Source: an uncultured Muriicola sp.
GTDB lineage: Bacteria > Bacteroidota > Bacteroidia > Flavobacteriales > Flavobacteriaceae
Length of the DNA: 57,138 bases
Assembly (NCBI RefSeq): GCF_947258935.1
Contig: NZ_CAMYKH010000006.1
Coordinates: forward strand, 20,061-77,198
Direction of reading: 5' to 3'
Below, in pieces: positions 19,707 through 28,398 of the stretch. The notes beneath the pieces were generated by a model that was not told where the DNA came from, did not search any database, and was given only the letters and a program-made list of their open reading frames with translations. The position numbers and the translations under genes are program-made. Position 1 is the stretch's first letter, and every line of letters begins with the position of its first letter.

Positions 19707-20243
19707 ATGAAAAAAACAGTTACTTCATTTCTGCTATTTATATTCCTTTCAGTATATATCGGATATGGCCAGGGTCCGGAGATCACTTTTTTACAGGGAG
19801 AACAACTTAGTCTTTCCCCATTAGACAATGATCTCTATGAACTCAAAATAAAGCCCGAATCCTTTACGCTTGTTTTTAAGGGTAACGAGTTGCATGTCTG
19901 TACAGGACTTAGTGAGGAATTATTTCAATTCACCAAGCCAGAAACGGATATCAACCAGGATTTCAATTCCTATTTTTTTATATTTAAATATATTGCGATG
20001 CCCGAGGATGCCAATTATCTTCCGGTTGGGAAGGACGAAGCAGCTTCACTTAATAAAACCCACGGCGCCAAGCTTGCAGGAAAGGATAGTTCTAAGTTCA
20101 CCGTTGCCTCGCTACAGATTGAGGATGAATTGAAACCTTTGAACGAATTAAAAGAATTTTATTTAGCGCTATGGTTAGATACTAATTTAGATCAGTTCAT
20201 CGATACTTCAGAATTGCTAAAAGTACACGTGGTCATAGAGTAG
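19707..20243 (+). CDS. Hypothetical exported protein
   Basis: 178 residues from the ATG at 19707. A longer frame starting with TTG at 19689 overlaps the ankyrin gene and adds only MKNNNN. The signal peptide is KKTVTSFLLFIFLSVYIGYGQ. The mature part is acidic and beta-rich, and near the end it carries LDTNLDQFIDTSELLKV, which looks like an EF-hand-type loop (DTNLDQFIDTSE). I do not recognise a family. It begins 7 nt after the ankyrin stop, so the two probably form an operon. Confidence 0.7.
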   Translation: MKKTVTSFLLFIFLSVYIGYGQGPEITFLQGEQLSLSPLDNDLYELKIKPESFTLVFKGNELHVCTGLSEELFQFTKPETDINQDFNSYFFIFKYIAMPEDANYLPVGKDEAASLNKTHGAKLAGKDSSKFTVASLQIEDELKPLNELKEFYLALWLDTNLDQFIDTSELLKVHVVIE

Positions 20244-20263
20244 GAAGTTCAAAAAATAGTACA

Positions 20264-20293
20264 TTGTAAGGTGGCACATAGATCGTAATTTTA
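20264..20293 (+). promoter_or_regulatory. Near-consensus promoter before the VanZ-like gene
   Basis: TTG (20264-20266), a 19-nt spacer, then TAATTTTA (20286-20293), with one mismatch from TAnnTTTG at the last base. It lies 36 nt before the ATG at 20329. Confidence 0.45.
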
Positions 20294-20328
20294 TGTGAGA
20301 ACCAAGTTATTCATGAAATTGAACGCAA

Positions 20329-20883
20329 ATGCCCTATTTTACATCCTTACGGGAAAAACGGTATTGGTTTTGGGCAATCCTCGTATATCTTACGATCCTT
20401 TCCACCCTTTTTATAGGACAACCCCTGGCAAATGAGTTACGGGATCAAAACGTTCAGGCAATTTTTTTCCTGCTTGGGATGGTCCTTGTAGCTACGGCTG
20501 TTATCATCCATGGATTATTAACAAAACCGAGCAACATAGAATATGCTGTCCTATTCGGGATAATTGCCGTATATATCATGTTCTTCTTTCGTTTAGGTGC
20601 TCCCGAAAGAAGCCACCTTATTGAATACAGCGTTTTGGCTATATTGTTACATAAGGCTTTTAAGGAACGATTTAAGCTGGAGAATAAAATATTTGAGCCT
20701 GCATTTTTCTCATTAATTGTGGGCATTGCTATGGGTGTTTTGGATGAGAGCATTCAACTTTTAATTCCTCATCGCTTTTTTGATCCCCAAGACATTATCT
20801 TTAATTGTTTGGCTGTGACCATGGCCATTGGAACTAGTTTATTGTTACATTGGCTGCACAGGCGCTTAAAAAAGAATCGATAA
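20329..20883 (+). CDS. VanZ-like family membrane protein
   Basis: 184 residues with four to five membrane segments (about 13-30, 43-60, 70-88, 95-112 and 135-175). The conserved HLIEYSVLAILL and the segment GVLDESIQLLIPHRFFDPQD followed by FNCLAV match the VanZ-like family, which is named after the teicoplanin-resistance protein but whose general function is unknown. It is not in a van cluster. The call is by motif pattern. Confidence 0.75.
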   Translation: MPYFTSLREKRYWFWAILVYLTILSTLFIGQPLANELRDQNVQAIFFLLGMVLVATAVIIHGLLTKPSNIEYAVLFGIIAVYIMFFFRLGAPERSHLIEYSVLAILLHKAFKERFKLENKIFEPAFFSLIVGIAMGVLDESIQLLIPHRFFDPQDIIFNCLAVTMAIGTSLLLHWLHRRLKKNR

Positions 20884-20918
20884 ACAATCTGAATATTTTG
20901 AATTGATTAATTAAAAAA

Positions 20919-21704
20919 ATGATCGCCAAATACGATACCATAGGTATAGATTATAACGCTACCAGAAAGGCAGATCCGTATTTGTTCCAACAATTACTTT
21001 CCCATTTAAATCCTCAAAAAGAAGGTATTTATTTAGACATAGGATGCGGAACCGGGAATTATACCGATGAATTCCAAAAAATGGGATATTCCTTTATCGG
21101 GATCGATCCTTCAAAAGAAATGCTAAAGCAGGCGAGAGTCAGAAATCAGGACATAGTCTGGAAAATGGGTACTGCTGAAAAAACAGGTTTGGATGAAAAT
21201 AGTGTGGATGGGGTTGTCGCATTCTTAACCCTGCATCATTGGACGAATATTGAAAATAGTTTCTTAGAATTAGCCCGAATTTTAAAACCTAATGGCCAAA
21301 TAGTAATATTTACCTCCACTCCTGAACAAATGGAAGGCTATTGGCTGGCTCAATATTTTCCAAAAATGCTTATCGCTTCCAAAGTTAAAATGCCTCTCTT
21401 ACAAAACATTGAGAAGGCCATGAAAAAAGCAGGAATACAACTTGAGAAAACTACGCCCTATTTTGTAGGACGAGATCTGAAGGACCTATTCCTCTATGCG
21501 GGGAAACACAATCCCGAACTTTATTTCGACAAAAAGGTTAGACATGGTATTTCCTCTTTCAATTCCCTGGCTAATAAAGAAGAAGTTGCGAATGGGCTAT
21601 TAGCATTAAAAAAGGATATCTCATCCGGGAAAATTCATGAGATCATTAAGTCCTATGAAAACACCTTAGGAGATTACCTATACGTTACAGGAAGAAAGAA
21701 ATAA
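20919..21704 (+). CDS. Class I SAM-dependent methyltransferase
   Basis: 261 residues. Motif I is LDIGCGTGNYTDEF (about 37-50), then FIGIDPSKEMLKQA (acidic residue contacting the ribose) and the motif II/III region VDGVVAFLTLHHW. The fold is that of Methyltransf_11/UbiE-like enzymes. The substrate is unknown. The start ATG at 20919 gives a short N-terminal helix (YDTIGIDYNATRKADPYL) common in this group. It follows the VanZ-like gene by 35 nt. Confidence 0.88.
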   Translation: MIAKYDTIGIDYNATRKADPYLFQQLLSHLNPQKEGIYLDIGCGTGNYTDEFQKMGYSFIGIDPSKEMLKQARVRNQDIVWKMGTAEKTGLDENSVDGVVAFLTLHHWTNIENSFLELARILKPNGQIVIFTSTPEQMEGYWLAQYFPKMLIASKVKMPLLQNIEKAMKKAGIQLEKTTPYFVGRDLKDLFLYAGKHNPELYFDKKVRHGISSFNSLANKEEVANGLLALKKDISSGKIHEIIKSYENTLGDYLYVTGRKK

Positions 21705-21781
21705 GAGTATTTATAAAATGAGGTGTACTTATATTTATCTTTAGCTATAGTTTACACCAATTACTTCAAAATAATAGGCAG

Positions 21782-22432
21782 ATGGCAGAGAGCACGCTAA
21801 CTATAAACAAATCAAAAAGGTTTTATAAGATTGCCTTTGCTCTGGCATTATTTACGATCATTTACAATATTGGTGAAGGATTACTTTCTACTTATTTTGG
21901 GCTGGAGGATGAAAGTCTGGCTCTCTTTGGTTTTGGTGCAGATAGTTTTATAGAAGTGATCTCCGGCCTGGGGATAGCGCATATGGTCATCCGTATACAA
22001 AAATACCCAACTAGTAATAGAGATAATTTTGAACAAACCGCATTGCGTATAACAGGAATTGCCTTTTATATCTTGGCGGTGGCGCTTGTTATTACAAGCT
22101 TCTATAATATTTGGACAGGGCATCAACCCATCACCACCATGTTTGGGGTGATCATATCTATTATTTCCATTTTCGTAATGTTGCTTTTGGTGTACTGGAA
22201 ACGTAAGGTGGGAAAACAATTGAACTCTGATCCCATCCTGGCAGATGCAAATTGCACCATGGTCTGTGTCTATATGTCGATCATACTTCTGGTGAGCAGT
22301 GGCATGTATGAATTGACCAGTCTTCCATATATAGACAGTCTGGGAACCCTTGGATTAGCCTATTTTTCATATAAAGAAGGCAAGGAATGCTTCGAGAAGG
22401 CCAATAGTGAGAAATACTGCCGATGTGACTAA
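21782..22432 (+). CDS. CDF-like cation transporter without cytoplasmic domain
   Basis: 216 residues with six membrane segments, the transmembrane half of a cation diffusion facilitator. The positions of the usual metal site carry GADSFIE in TM2 and ADANCTMVC in TM5, so the site uses Asp and Cys residues and lacks the HxxxD of zinc exporters. The cytoplasmic dimerisation domain is absent, and the protein ends with a Cys-x-Cys (KYCRCD). Export of a soft metal is possible but unproven. Confidence 0.72.
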   Translation: MAESTLTINKSKRFYKIAFALALFTIIYNIGEGLLSTYFGLEDESLALFGFGADSFIEVISGLGIAHMVIRIQKYPTSNRDNFEQTALRITGIAFYILAVALVITSFYNIWTGHQPITTMFGVIISIISIFVMLLLVYWKRKVGKQLNSDPILADANCTMVCVYMSIILLVSSGMYELTSLPYIDSLGTLGLAYFSYKEGKECFEKANSEKYCRCD

Positions 22433-22560
22433 TACCAAAGTTTTCATTTACTAAGATCTATTGATTTAATGTCATAGTGAGCTGATCCGTAAATTCCGAA
22501 TGTTTTATTACTTTTAATCAATAAGTTCAACTTCTTTGACCTTATTATAACACTGTCCAA

Positions 22561-22998
22561 ATGACTAAAAAACTACTCTTCTTACCCTTTCTTTTCATAA
22601 TGCTACTTACAAGCAACTTATATGCCCAGCCCTCGGAGAAAGATATTACCAATGAATTTTTTAAACTGTATTCCATAGATCCTATGAAGGCTTTTGATTA
22701 TGCCTTCGCAACAAATACCTGGATGGAGCGAAACCAGGATGCTGTTGATAATCTAAAAAATCAATACAGCAACTTACTTGCTTTAATAGGCCAGTATCAC
22801 GGATATGAGCTAATTACGGAGGCGAGTATTGGGGAACGTCTTAAACTTTTAAGCTTTATGGCCAAATATGAAAGACAACCTATCAGGCTTACTTTTATTC
22901 TTTACAAACCACACAAAACATGGCAGGTGCAAAATTTAAAATATGATGATAAATTTGATGAAGAATTGGAGGAGGCTGCCAAACAAAATAAAGGCTAA
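22561..22998 (+). CDS. Hypothetical exported protein
   Basis: 145 residues. A clean signal peptide (MTKKLLFLPFLFIMLLTSNLYAQ) is followed by an alpha-beta domain of about 120 residues (ITNEFFKLYSIDPMKAFDYAFATN, then beta strands IRLTFILYKPHKTWQVQNLKYDDKF) and an acidic/basic tail. I do not recognise a family. The layout resembles small periplasmic NTF2-like or DUF-type proteins. The DinB-like gene follows 3 nt later. Confidence 0.68.
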   Translation: MTKKLLFLPFLFIMLLTSNLYAQPSEKDITNEFFKLYSIDPMKAFDYAFATNTWMERNQDAVDNLKNQYSNLLALIGQYHGYELITEASIGERLKLLSFMAKYERQPIRLTFILYKPHKTWQVQNLKYDDKFDEELEEAAKQNKG

Positions 22999-23001
22999 CA
23001 G

Positions 23002-23487
23002 ATGAATGACATACATAATTCCCAACCTGCCATTATCGCAGATCATATTAAACAAGTCTATTTTGGGGGTAACTGGACGGCCGTTAACCTTAAGGATACC
23101 CTAAACGGGATAAGTTGGGAAATGGCATCGCGTAAAGTAGAGTCGTTCCATTCCATTGCAGAACTGGTATATCATATGAATTATTTTGTGACGGTGCTCC
23201 TCAAAGTACTACATGGCAAGCCTCTACAAGGCAACGATGCGGTTAGTTTTGATTGCCCGCCCATCAATTCACAAGCCGATTGGGAATCACTACAAAAAAG
23301 AGTGTTTGCCGAAGTAGAAGAATTTGCTGACCTGGTAGCGGCATTACCCGAATACCGGTTATGGGAACTGGTAAGTGACAAAAAATACGGGACTTATTAC
23401 AGAAATATACATGGTATTGTAGAGCATTGCCACTACCATTTGGGCCAGATAGTACTCATAAAGAAATATTTTCTACAAGATCAATAA
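23002..23487 (+). CDS. DinB-like family protein
   Basis: 161 residues, a four-helix bundle with the DinB/YfiT metal-site pattern: His58 (SIAELVYHMNYF) and His142/His146 (EHCHYHLGQI). The relatives are metal-dependent hydrolases or transferases, including thiol-dependent bacillithiol S-transferases. The substrate is unknown. It starts 3 nt after the preceding exported-protein gene, so they are likely cotranscribed. It has the same fold class as the ClbS/DfsB-like gene 8 kb upstream. Confidence 0.83.
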   Translation: MNDIHNSQPAIIADHIKQVYFGGNWTAVNLKDTLNGISWEMASRKVESFHSIAELVYHMNYFVTVLLKVLHGKPLQGNDAVSFDCPPINSQADWESLQKRVFAEVEEFADLVAALPEYRLWELVSDKKYGTYYRNIHGIVEHCHYHLGQIVLIKKYFLQDQ

Positions 23488-23576
23488 AATCAATCCTCCT
23501 TATATTCTGTCGCAAGCAATTGACCACATTAGAAGTATTTCATTGATTTTCATTACTTTTAAATAGCTCTTATTTC

Positions 23577-23596
23577 ATCTAATTTTCGAATTAGAT
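23577..23596 (+). promoter_or_regulatory. Perfect 8-bp inverted repeat with TTCG loop upstream of 23627 gene
   Basis: ATCTAATT, TTCG, AATTAGAT. It lies 30 nt before the ATG. It could be a regulator-binding palindrome or a leader hairpin, and its AT content and lack of a T run argue against a terminator. Confidence 0.45.
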
Positions 23597-23626
23597 AAAA
23601 GTAACAATAACCTAAAACCAACTAAA

Positions 23627-24037
23627 ATGAATCCAATCCTTAGAAATATCCTGGCCGTTATTGCCGGCCTCGTCATTGGAAGTGCCGTAAACATGTTCTT
23701 TATTTCTCTCAATGGTCCTGTAATAGCTCTGCCGGAAGGGGCCGATGTGAGCACCATGGAAGGACTTAAAGAAAGTATGAGTTTGTTTGAACCCAAACAC
23801 TTTATCTTTCCCTTCCTCGCCCATGCTTTGGGCACATTAGTTGGTGCTTTTATTGCAGCAAAAATTGCAGCTACCCATAAAACCAAATTTGCAATGGCCA
23901 TTGGAGTACTGTTCCTTATTGGAGGTATCATCAATGTGATCAATCTGCCCGCTCCTACCTGGTTCTCTACCCTCGATCTGGTAGCAGCCTATATTCCCAT
24001 GGGATGGTTAGGAGGAAAATTAGGTGCGAAAAAATAA
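23627..24037 (+). CDS. Hypothetical four-helix membrane protein
   Basis: 136 residues with about four hydrophobic segments (NILAVIAGLVIGSAVNMFFI, FPFLAHALGTLVGAFIAAKI, FAMAIGVLFLIGGIINVI and LVAAYIPMGWLGG) and a short exposed loop at 30-55. I know small Bacteroidota proteins of this shape but no function. The ATG at 23627 is well placed, 30 nt after the inverted repeat. There is no operon partner, as GNAT follows only 23 nt later but with no overlap. Confidence 0.7.
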   Translation: MNPILRNILAVIAGLVIGSAVNMFFISLNGPVIALPEGADVSTMEGLKESMSLFEPKHFIFPFLAHALGTLVGAFIAAKIAATHKTKFAMAIGVLFLIGGIINVINLPAPTWFSTLDLVAAYIPMGWLGGKLGAKK

Positions 24038-24060
24038 TAGGAATTTGAGTTATATAAAGC

Positions 24061-24630
24061 ATGCCTCCCAATTCCATAAATGTTGCCGTCTTTGATCAAT
24101 TTCCTCTATTAAAAAGTGAACGACTGATTTTCAGGGAGTTTAAAGATTCGGATGTCGCCCCTTTTTATGCCCTGCGTACTCATAAGGATGTTTTAAACTT
24201 CATGGACACAAATCCTTTGGAAAATCTGCTGGCCTCAGAAAAGATGATCCATGAGAATCACACTATGTTTCAATCACAACAAGGGATTAGTTGGGCCATT
24301 ACAGATGTACAACATCATTTATTTATGGGGTATTTCCTTCTTTGGAATGTAAATCATAAACACAGCCGGGCAGAAATTGGGTATGCACTGCACCCTGAAT
24401 ACTGGGGTAAGGGCTATATGAAAGAAACCTTTAAAATTATGCTGCCTTTTGCTTTTAAAACCCTGAAACTACACAGGCTGGAAGCCAACATCAATCCAAA
24501 TAATAAAAGGTCTGAACGACTTTTGATTGAAACTGGATTTGTAAAAGAAGGACATTTTAAAGAACACTATTTGTTCAATGGTAAATTCCTGGATAGTGTT
24601 ATATACAGCTTACTTGAAAAAAAATCTTGA
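24061..24630 (+). CDS. GNAT family N-acetyltransferase (RimJ/RimL type)
   Basis: 189 residues. The GNAT fold is recognisable: N-terminal SERLIFREFKDSDVAPFYAL, the acceptor strand region HSRAEIGYALHPEYWGKGYM (the WGKGY acetyl-CoA loop), and the C-terminal NKRSERLLIETGFVKEGHFK. This group acetylates N-terminal Ser/Ala of proteins or small amines. The substrate cannot be named. Confidence 0.9.
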   Translation: MPPNSINVAVFDQFPLLKSERLIFREFKDSDVAPFYALRTHKDVLNFMDTNPLENLLASEKMIHENHTMFQSQQGISWAITDVQHHLFMGYFLLWNVNHKHSRAEIGYALHPEYWGKGYMKETFKIMLPFAFKTLKLHRLEANINPNNKRSERLLIETGFVKEGHFKEHYLFNGKFLDSVIYSLLEKKS

Positions 24631-24735
24631 CTAGACCACTCTCTTTACTTCTAACACTTTTTGCTTACCTTTAAAATTAAAGAAAGCGAAGTACTTCTTT
24701 TACCAATACCTGAAACCCAACTAACTACTATCCCT

Positions 24736-24909
24736 ATGAAAAAGGTCCTAATTCTCAATGCCCTCATTTGGGGGGCAGTCATCCTGATCACCTCCTCTTT
24801 AGTGGGGAATCATGAGAAATCAGAAATAATTATTGGATTATTAGCTGTTGCTTTTGCAGTGCAAAACGGGTTTACCTATGCCTTTTTAAAAGATAAAGGA
24901 ACACCCTAA
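24736..24909 (+). CDS. Small two-helix membrane protein
   Basis: 57 residues from the ATG at 24736 (MKKVLILNALIWGAVILIT). An upstream TTG at 24661 would add 25 residues in an unconvincing N-terminus. The two hydrophobic segments are at about 3-22 and 33-50 with a charged loop (GNHEKSE). I know no family. It is 13 nt upstream of the M81 gene on the same strand, so they are probably cotranscribed. Confidence 0.55.
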   Translation: MKKVLILNALIWGAVILITSSLVGNHEKSEIIIGLLAVAFAVQNGFTYAFLKDKGTP

Positions 24910-24922
24910 TCAGCGTTGTAAA

Positions 24923-26542
24923 ATGATCTATAAAATAACAAAAGCTTCTATATCAAGAATAAAATTAGTGTTTATTGGCTTATTTTTGGTCTTCTCTTGG
25001 CAAGTTCAAAGCCAGGCAGGAACTGACGTAGATTCGCCTACCAAAGATCAATATTACCAACTTCCCAGAATTGCAATTGCTGGTGTCGCGATAGAATCGA
25101 GTACATTTTCCCCTGCCCTAACCCATGAGGATGCTTTTCATGCTAAAACAAGAGAGGCCGTTTTTTCCTATTACCCTTTCCTTGCACCGGATTCGCTCTT
25201 GCGAAAACGAGCAAAATGGCTCCCAACTTTAAAAGGTCATGCCCTCCCAGGGGGAACAGTAACCCGGGAAGCTTACGAATCCCTGCTAGGTAAAACACTT
25301 AACATGCTATCAAAAACTCTCCCTCTTGACGGACTCTTTTTGGATATCCATGGTGCCATGAGTGTCGTAGGTTTGGATGATCCGGAAGGCGATTTTATTT
25401 CCCGGATACGGTCGGTAGTGGGAACCGAAACACTTATTTCCACATCCATGGATCTTCACGGTAATGTTTCTGAGCAGCTGGCCCATCATTCAGACCTGAT
25501 CACTTGCTATCGGATGGCACCCCATGAAGACGCAATTGAATCGAAAAAAAGAGCAGTAGAAAACCTTATATCGCGGCTGGAAAGTGGCAAGGGGAAACCT
25601 GCCTATAAGGCCTGGATACCTGTCCCCATATTATTACCCGGAGAAAAAACAAGTACCCGAATAGAACCAGGGAAAAGCCTCTATGCCCAGATAGACCCCC
25701 TAACAAAACAAGAAGGTATAGTAGATGCTGCCATATGGATAGGTTATGCCTGGGCCGATGAGCCCAGAAATCATGCTGTAGTGATGGTAACCGGTGATAA
25801 TAATAAAAAGGTGGTGGCGGCAGCAGAAAAACTGGCCAACAGTTTTTGGGAAGTACGAAATGAATTTGAATTTGTGGCTCCTACGGCAACACTAAAGGAA
25901 AGCCTGGATAAAGCCATAGTTAGCAAGGTACACCCATATATCATAAGCGATATGGGCGATAATCCTACGGCAGGTGGTGCCGGTGATGTTACCTGGACGT
26001 TGCGCGAAATTCTTGCGAGGCCCGAATTTAAAACCAAAAAAGGACCCTCACTAATATACGCCTCTATCCCGGGTCCTGAATTTGTAGAAGAAGCTGTTAA
26101 AACCGGTATTGGAGGAACCGTAACCAGCTATGCAGGAGCGGCCGTAGATAACCGATATGCCCCTGCTTTAGAACTTTCAGGCACCATAACTGCCATCAAA
26201 CATGGAGATAAGGATGCAGAAACCGAAGTAGTAGTGAACATAGGAAGTGTTTCAGTGATCGTTACTAAAAAAAGGAAACCCTACCATCATCTAAGTGACT
26301 TTACTGATTTGGGCTTGAACCCGGAAGTAGCAGATATTTTGGTAGTAAAGATCGGGTATTTGGTACCCGAGCTATATGATATACGAGCTGACTGGATCAT
26401 GGCCCTCACCCCCGGCGGAGTAGATCAGGATTTGGAACGCCTCCCTTACAAAAACATTAAAAGACCTATGTTCCCTTTAGATACTACCATGGAGAAGCCA
26501 GATCTAAGTGCGCGACTCATACCCCTGTCAGATGAGAATTAA
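24923..26542 (+). CDS. M81 family metallopeptidase (MlrC-like), exported
   Basis: 539 residues. A signal peptide (to about residue 32) is followed by the MlrC/DUF1485 domain. Candidate zinc and catalytic residues are visible: Glu58 (GVAIESSTFSP), His143 (DIHGAM), Asp177 and His179 (DLHGNVS), and His201 (APHED). The spacing of D-x-H and the following His by 22 residues equals that of MlrC, whose known sites (from memory) are E56, H150, D184, H186 and H208. MlrC cleaves linear microcystin. Homologues outside toxin degraders have unknown peptide or amide substrates. The export signal points to a periplasmic substrate. It is 21 nt upstream of the GH2 gene. Confidence 0.87.
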   Translation: MIYKITKASISRIKLVFIGLFLVFSWQVQSQAGTDVDSPTKDQYYQLPRIAIAGVAIESSTFSPALTHEDAFHAKTREAVFSYYPFLAPDSLLRKRAKWLPTLKGHALPGGTVTREAYESLLGKTLNMLSKTLPLDGLFLDIHGAMSVVGLDDPEGDFISRIRSVVGTETLISTSMDLHGNVSEQLAHHSDLITCYRMAPHEDAIESKKRAVENLISRLESGKGKPAYKAWIPVPILLPGEKTSTRIEPGKSLYAQIDPLTKQEGIVDAAIWIGYAWADEPRNHAVVMVTGDNNKKVVAAAEKLANSFWEVRNEFEFVAPTATLKESLDKAIVSKVHPYIISDMGDNPTAGGAGDVTWTLREILARPEFKTKKGPSLIYASIPGPEFVEEAVKTGIGGTVTSYAGAAVDNRYAPALELSGTITAIKHGDKDAETEVVVNIGSVSVIVTKKRKPYHHLSDFTDLGLNPEVADILVVKIGYLVPELYDIRADWIMALTPGGVDQDLERLPYKNIKRPMFPLDTTMEKPDLSARLIPLSDEN

Positions 26543-26563
26543 CAGTTTAACGAACCTATTACT

Positions 26564-28390
26564 ATGAAATTAAAGCCTCTTTTTTTTCTGGTTATGATTC
26601 TTTTTATCGGAGTAGGAGCTGCCCAGGAACCCTTGCTTATAAATGCATACCATAGAACAACACATTCATTAAATGGGAATTGGAAGTATATTGTAGACCC
26701 ATACGAAAATGGCTTCTATAATTACAGGTTAGAGGCCTTTGAAGATCAAAAGGATCCCGGAAAGAATGCTTTTTTTACCAATTCGAAACCTTCCAATAAA
26801 TCGGAACTGGTAGAATATGATTTTGATCTGAGCGATAGTATTTTAGTGCCGGGAGACTGGAATACGCAGAAAGAAAAACTATTCTATTACGAAGGCACTG
26901 TTTGGTATAAAAAATCTTTCGATTACCGTAAAACTGATGCGACCAACCGGGTTTTTGTCTATTTTGAAGCTTCGAACTACCAGACAGACGTGTACTTTAA
27001 TGGCACCAAACTTGGCAGACATGTAGGTGGCTTTACGCCTTTTAACTATGAGGTAACCCATCTATTAAAAGACCAGGACAATTTTCTGGTTGTTAAAGTA
27101 GATAATAAAAGGATTAAGGAGGGTGTCCCTACCCTAAATACAGACTGGTGGAATTATGGTGGCCTTACGCGCGATGTGAAACTCATTGAAACAGGAGCTA
27201 CTTTTATCAAGGATTATTTCCTGCACTTGGCTACTGAGAACCCAAAGGAGATCAATGGTTTTGTACAACTCGATGGCGCCGTATCCGGAGAACATCCTAT
27301 TCGTTTGCGTATCCCCGAATTATCTATCGATACTACATTTATAACGAATAAAACTGGCAAGGCAAACATCACTCTTACATCAGACAAAATTGTTTATTGG
27401 TCACTCAAGGATCCTAAACTTTACCAGCTAAGGTTCTCATCCAGGGAGGATACGCTAACAGATCAGATCGGTTTTCGCACCATAAGTACTAAGGACGATG
27501 ATATACTGCTCAACGGAGAGCCGGTCTTTCTAAAAGGGATCTCCATTCATGAGGAAAGTCCGATTAGGGGAGGCCGGGGAAACTCTGTAGAAGATGCCCG
27601 TCAATTACTTAGTTGGGCCAAGGAATTAGGCTGTAATTTTGTAAGACTGGCTCATTACCCTCACAATGAACATATGGTGAGATTGGCTGATGAAATGGGG
27701 ATACTGGTCTGGAAAGAGAACCCTGTTTATTGGACCATTTCCTGGGATAATCCGGATACCTATCAAAATGCCGCCAACCAGCTTACAGAACTCATTGCCA
27801 GGGACAAGAACAGAGCCTCCGTCATCATTTGGTCCATGGCTAATGAAACTCCCACCAGTGAGTCCAGGAATTTATTTCTGAGTAATCTGGCTGAGCTGGC
27901 AAGATCCTTAGACCCAACAAGACTTATTAGTGCTGCCCTGGAACAAAGTGCCTACCAGGGTGATCCCAACGTACGCACCATACATGATGATTTTGCAGAG
28001 GTAGTAGACGTCCTGAGTTTTAACCAATATATAGGTTGGTACGATGGGCTCCCCGAAAAGGCACAAAATATCAGCTGGGTAATTGAACAGAATAAACCTG
28101 TCCTAATCTCTGAATTTGGTGGTGGGGCAAAACAGGGGCTACACGGGGATAAATATACCCGTTGGACAGAGGAATACCAGGAATATCTCTATCAGGAGAC
28201 ATTGAAAATGCTGAGTTCTATTAAGCAACTTCGCGGAATGTCTCCCTGGATCCTGGTAGATTTCAGATCCCCCAGAAGGATGCTGCCGGAAATACAAGAT
28301 GGCTGGAATCGCAAAGGACTGATCTCTGAAGAAGGGAAAAAGAAGAAAGCTTTCTTTGTGCTGCAGGATTACTACAATTCCAAAGATTAA
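26564..28390 (+). CDS. Glycoside hydrolase family 2 (beta-galactosidase/beta-glucuronidase type), exported
   Basis: 608 residues. A signal peptide (FFLVMILFIGVGAAQ) is followed by the sugar-binding jelly roll (about 30-210, ending TDWWNYGGLTRDVKLIE), the immunoglobulin-like domain, and the TIM barrel from about 320. The catalytic acid/base is Glu428 (WSMANETP), with the nucleophile Glu517 (LISEFGGG). It acts on a beta-linked galactoside, glucuronide or mannoside; the specificity is not clear from sequence alone. It lies 21 nt downstream of the M81 peptidase, so both probably act on the same exported material or pathway. Confidence 0.92.
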   Translation: MKLKPLFFLVMILFIGVGAAQEPLLINAYHRTTHSLNGNWKYIVDPYENGFYNYRLEAFEDQKDPGKNAFFTNSKPSNKSELVEYDFDLSDSILVPGDWNTQKEKLFYYEGTVWYKKSFDYRKTDATNRVFVYFEASNYQTDVYFNGTKLGRHVGGFTPFNYEVTHLLKDQDNFLVVKVDNKRIKEGVPTLNTDWWNYGGLTRDVKLIETGATFIKDYFLHLATENPKEINGFVQLDGAVSGEHPIRLRIPELSIDTTFITNKTGKANITLTSDKIVYWSLKDPKLYQLRFSSREDTLTDQIGFRTISTKDDDILLNGEPVFLKGISIHEESPIRGGRGNSVEDARQLLSWAKELGCNFVRLAHYPHNEHMVRLADEMGILVWKENPVYWTISWDNPDTYQNAANQLTELIARDKNRASVIIWSMANETPTSESRNLFLSNLAELARSLDPTRLISAALEQSAYQGDPNVRTIHDDFAEVVDVLSFNQYIGWYDGLPEKAQNISWVIEQNKPVLISEFGGGAKQGLHGDKYTRWTEEYQEYLYQETLKMLSSIKQLRGMSPWILVDFRSPRRMLPEIQDGWNRKGLISEEGKKKKAFFVLQDYYNSKD

Positions 28391-28398
28391 ATTCTATT

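Noticed and set aside
20329-20883. Glycopeptide resistance cluster because of the VanZ-like gene
   Set aside because: No vanA/vanH/vanX-type or vanRS genes are nearby; the family name alone does not support resistance.
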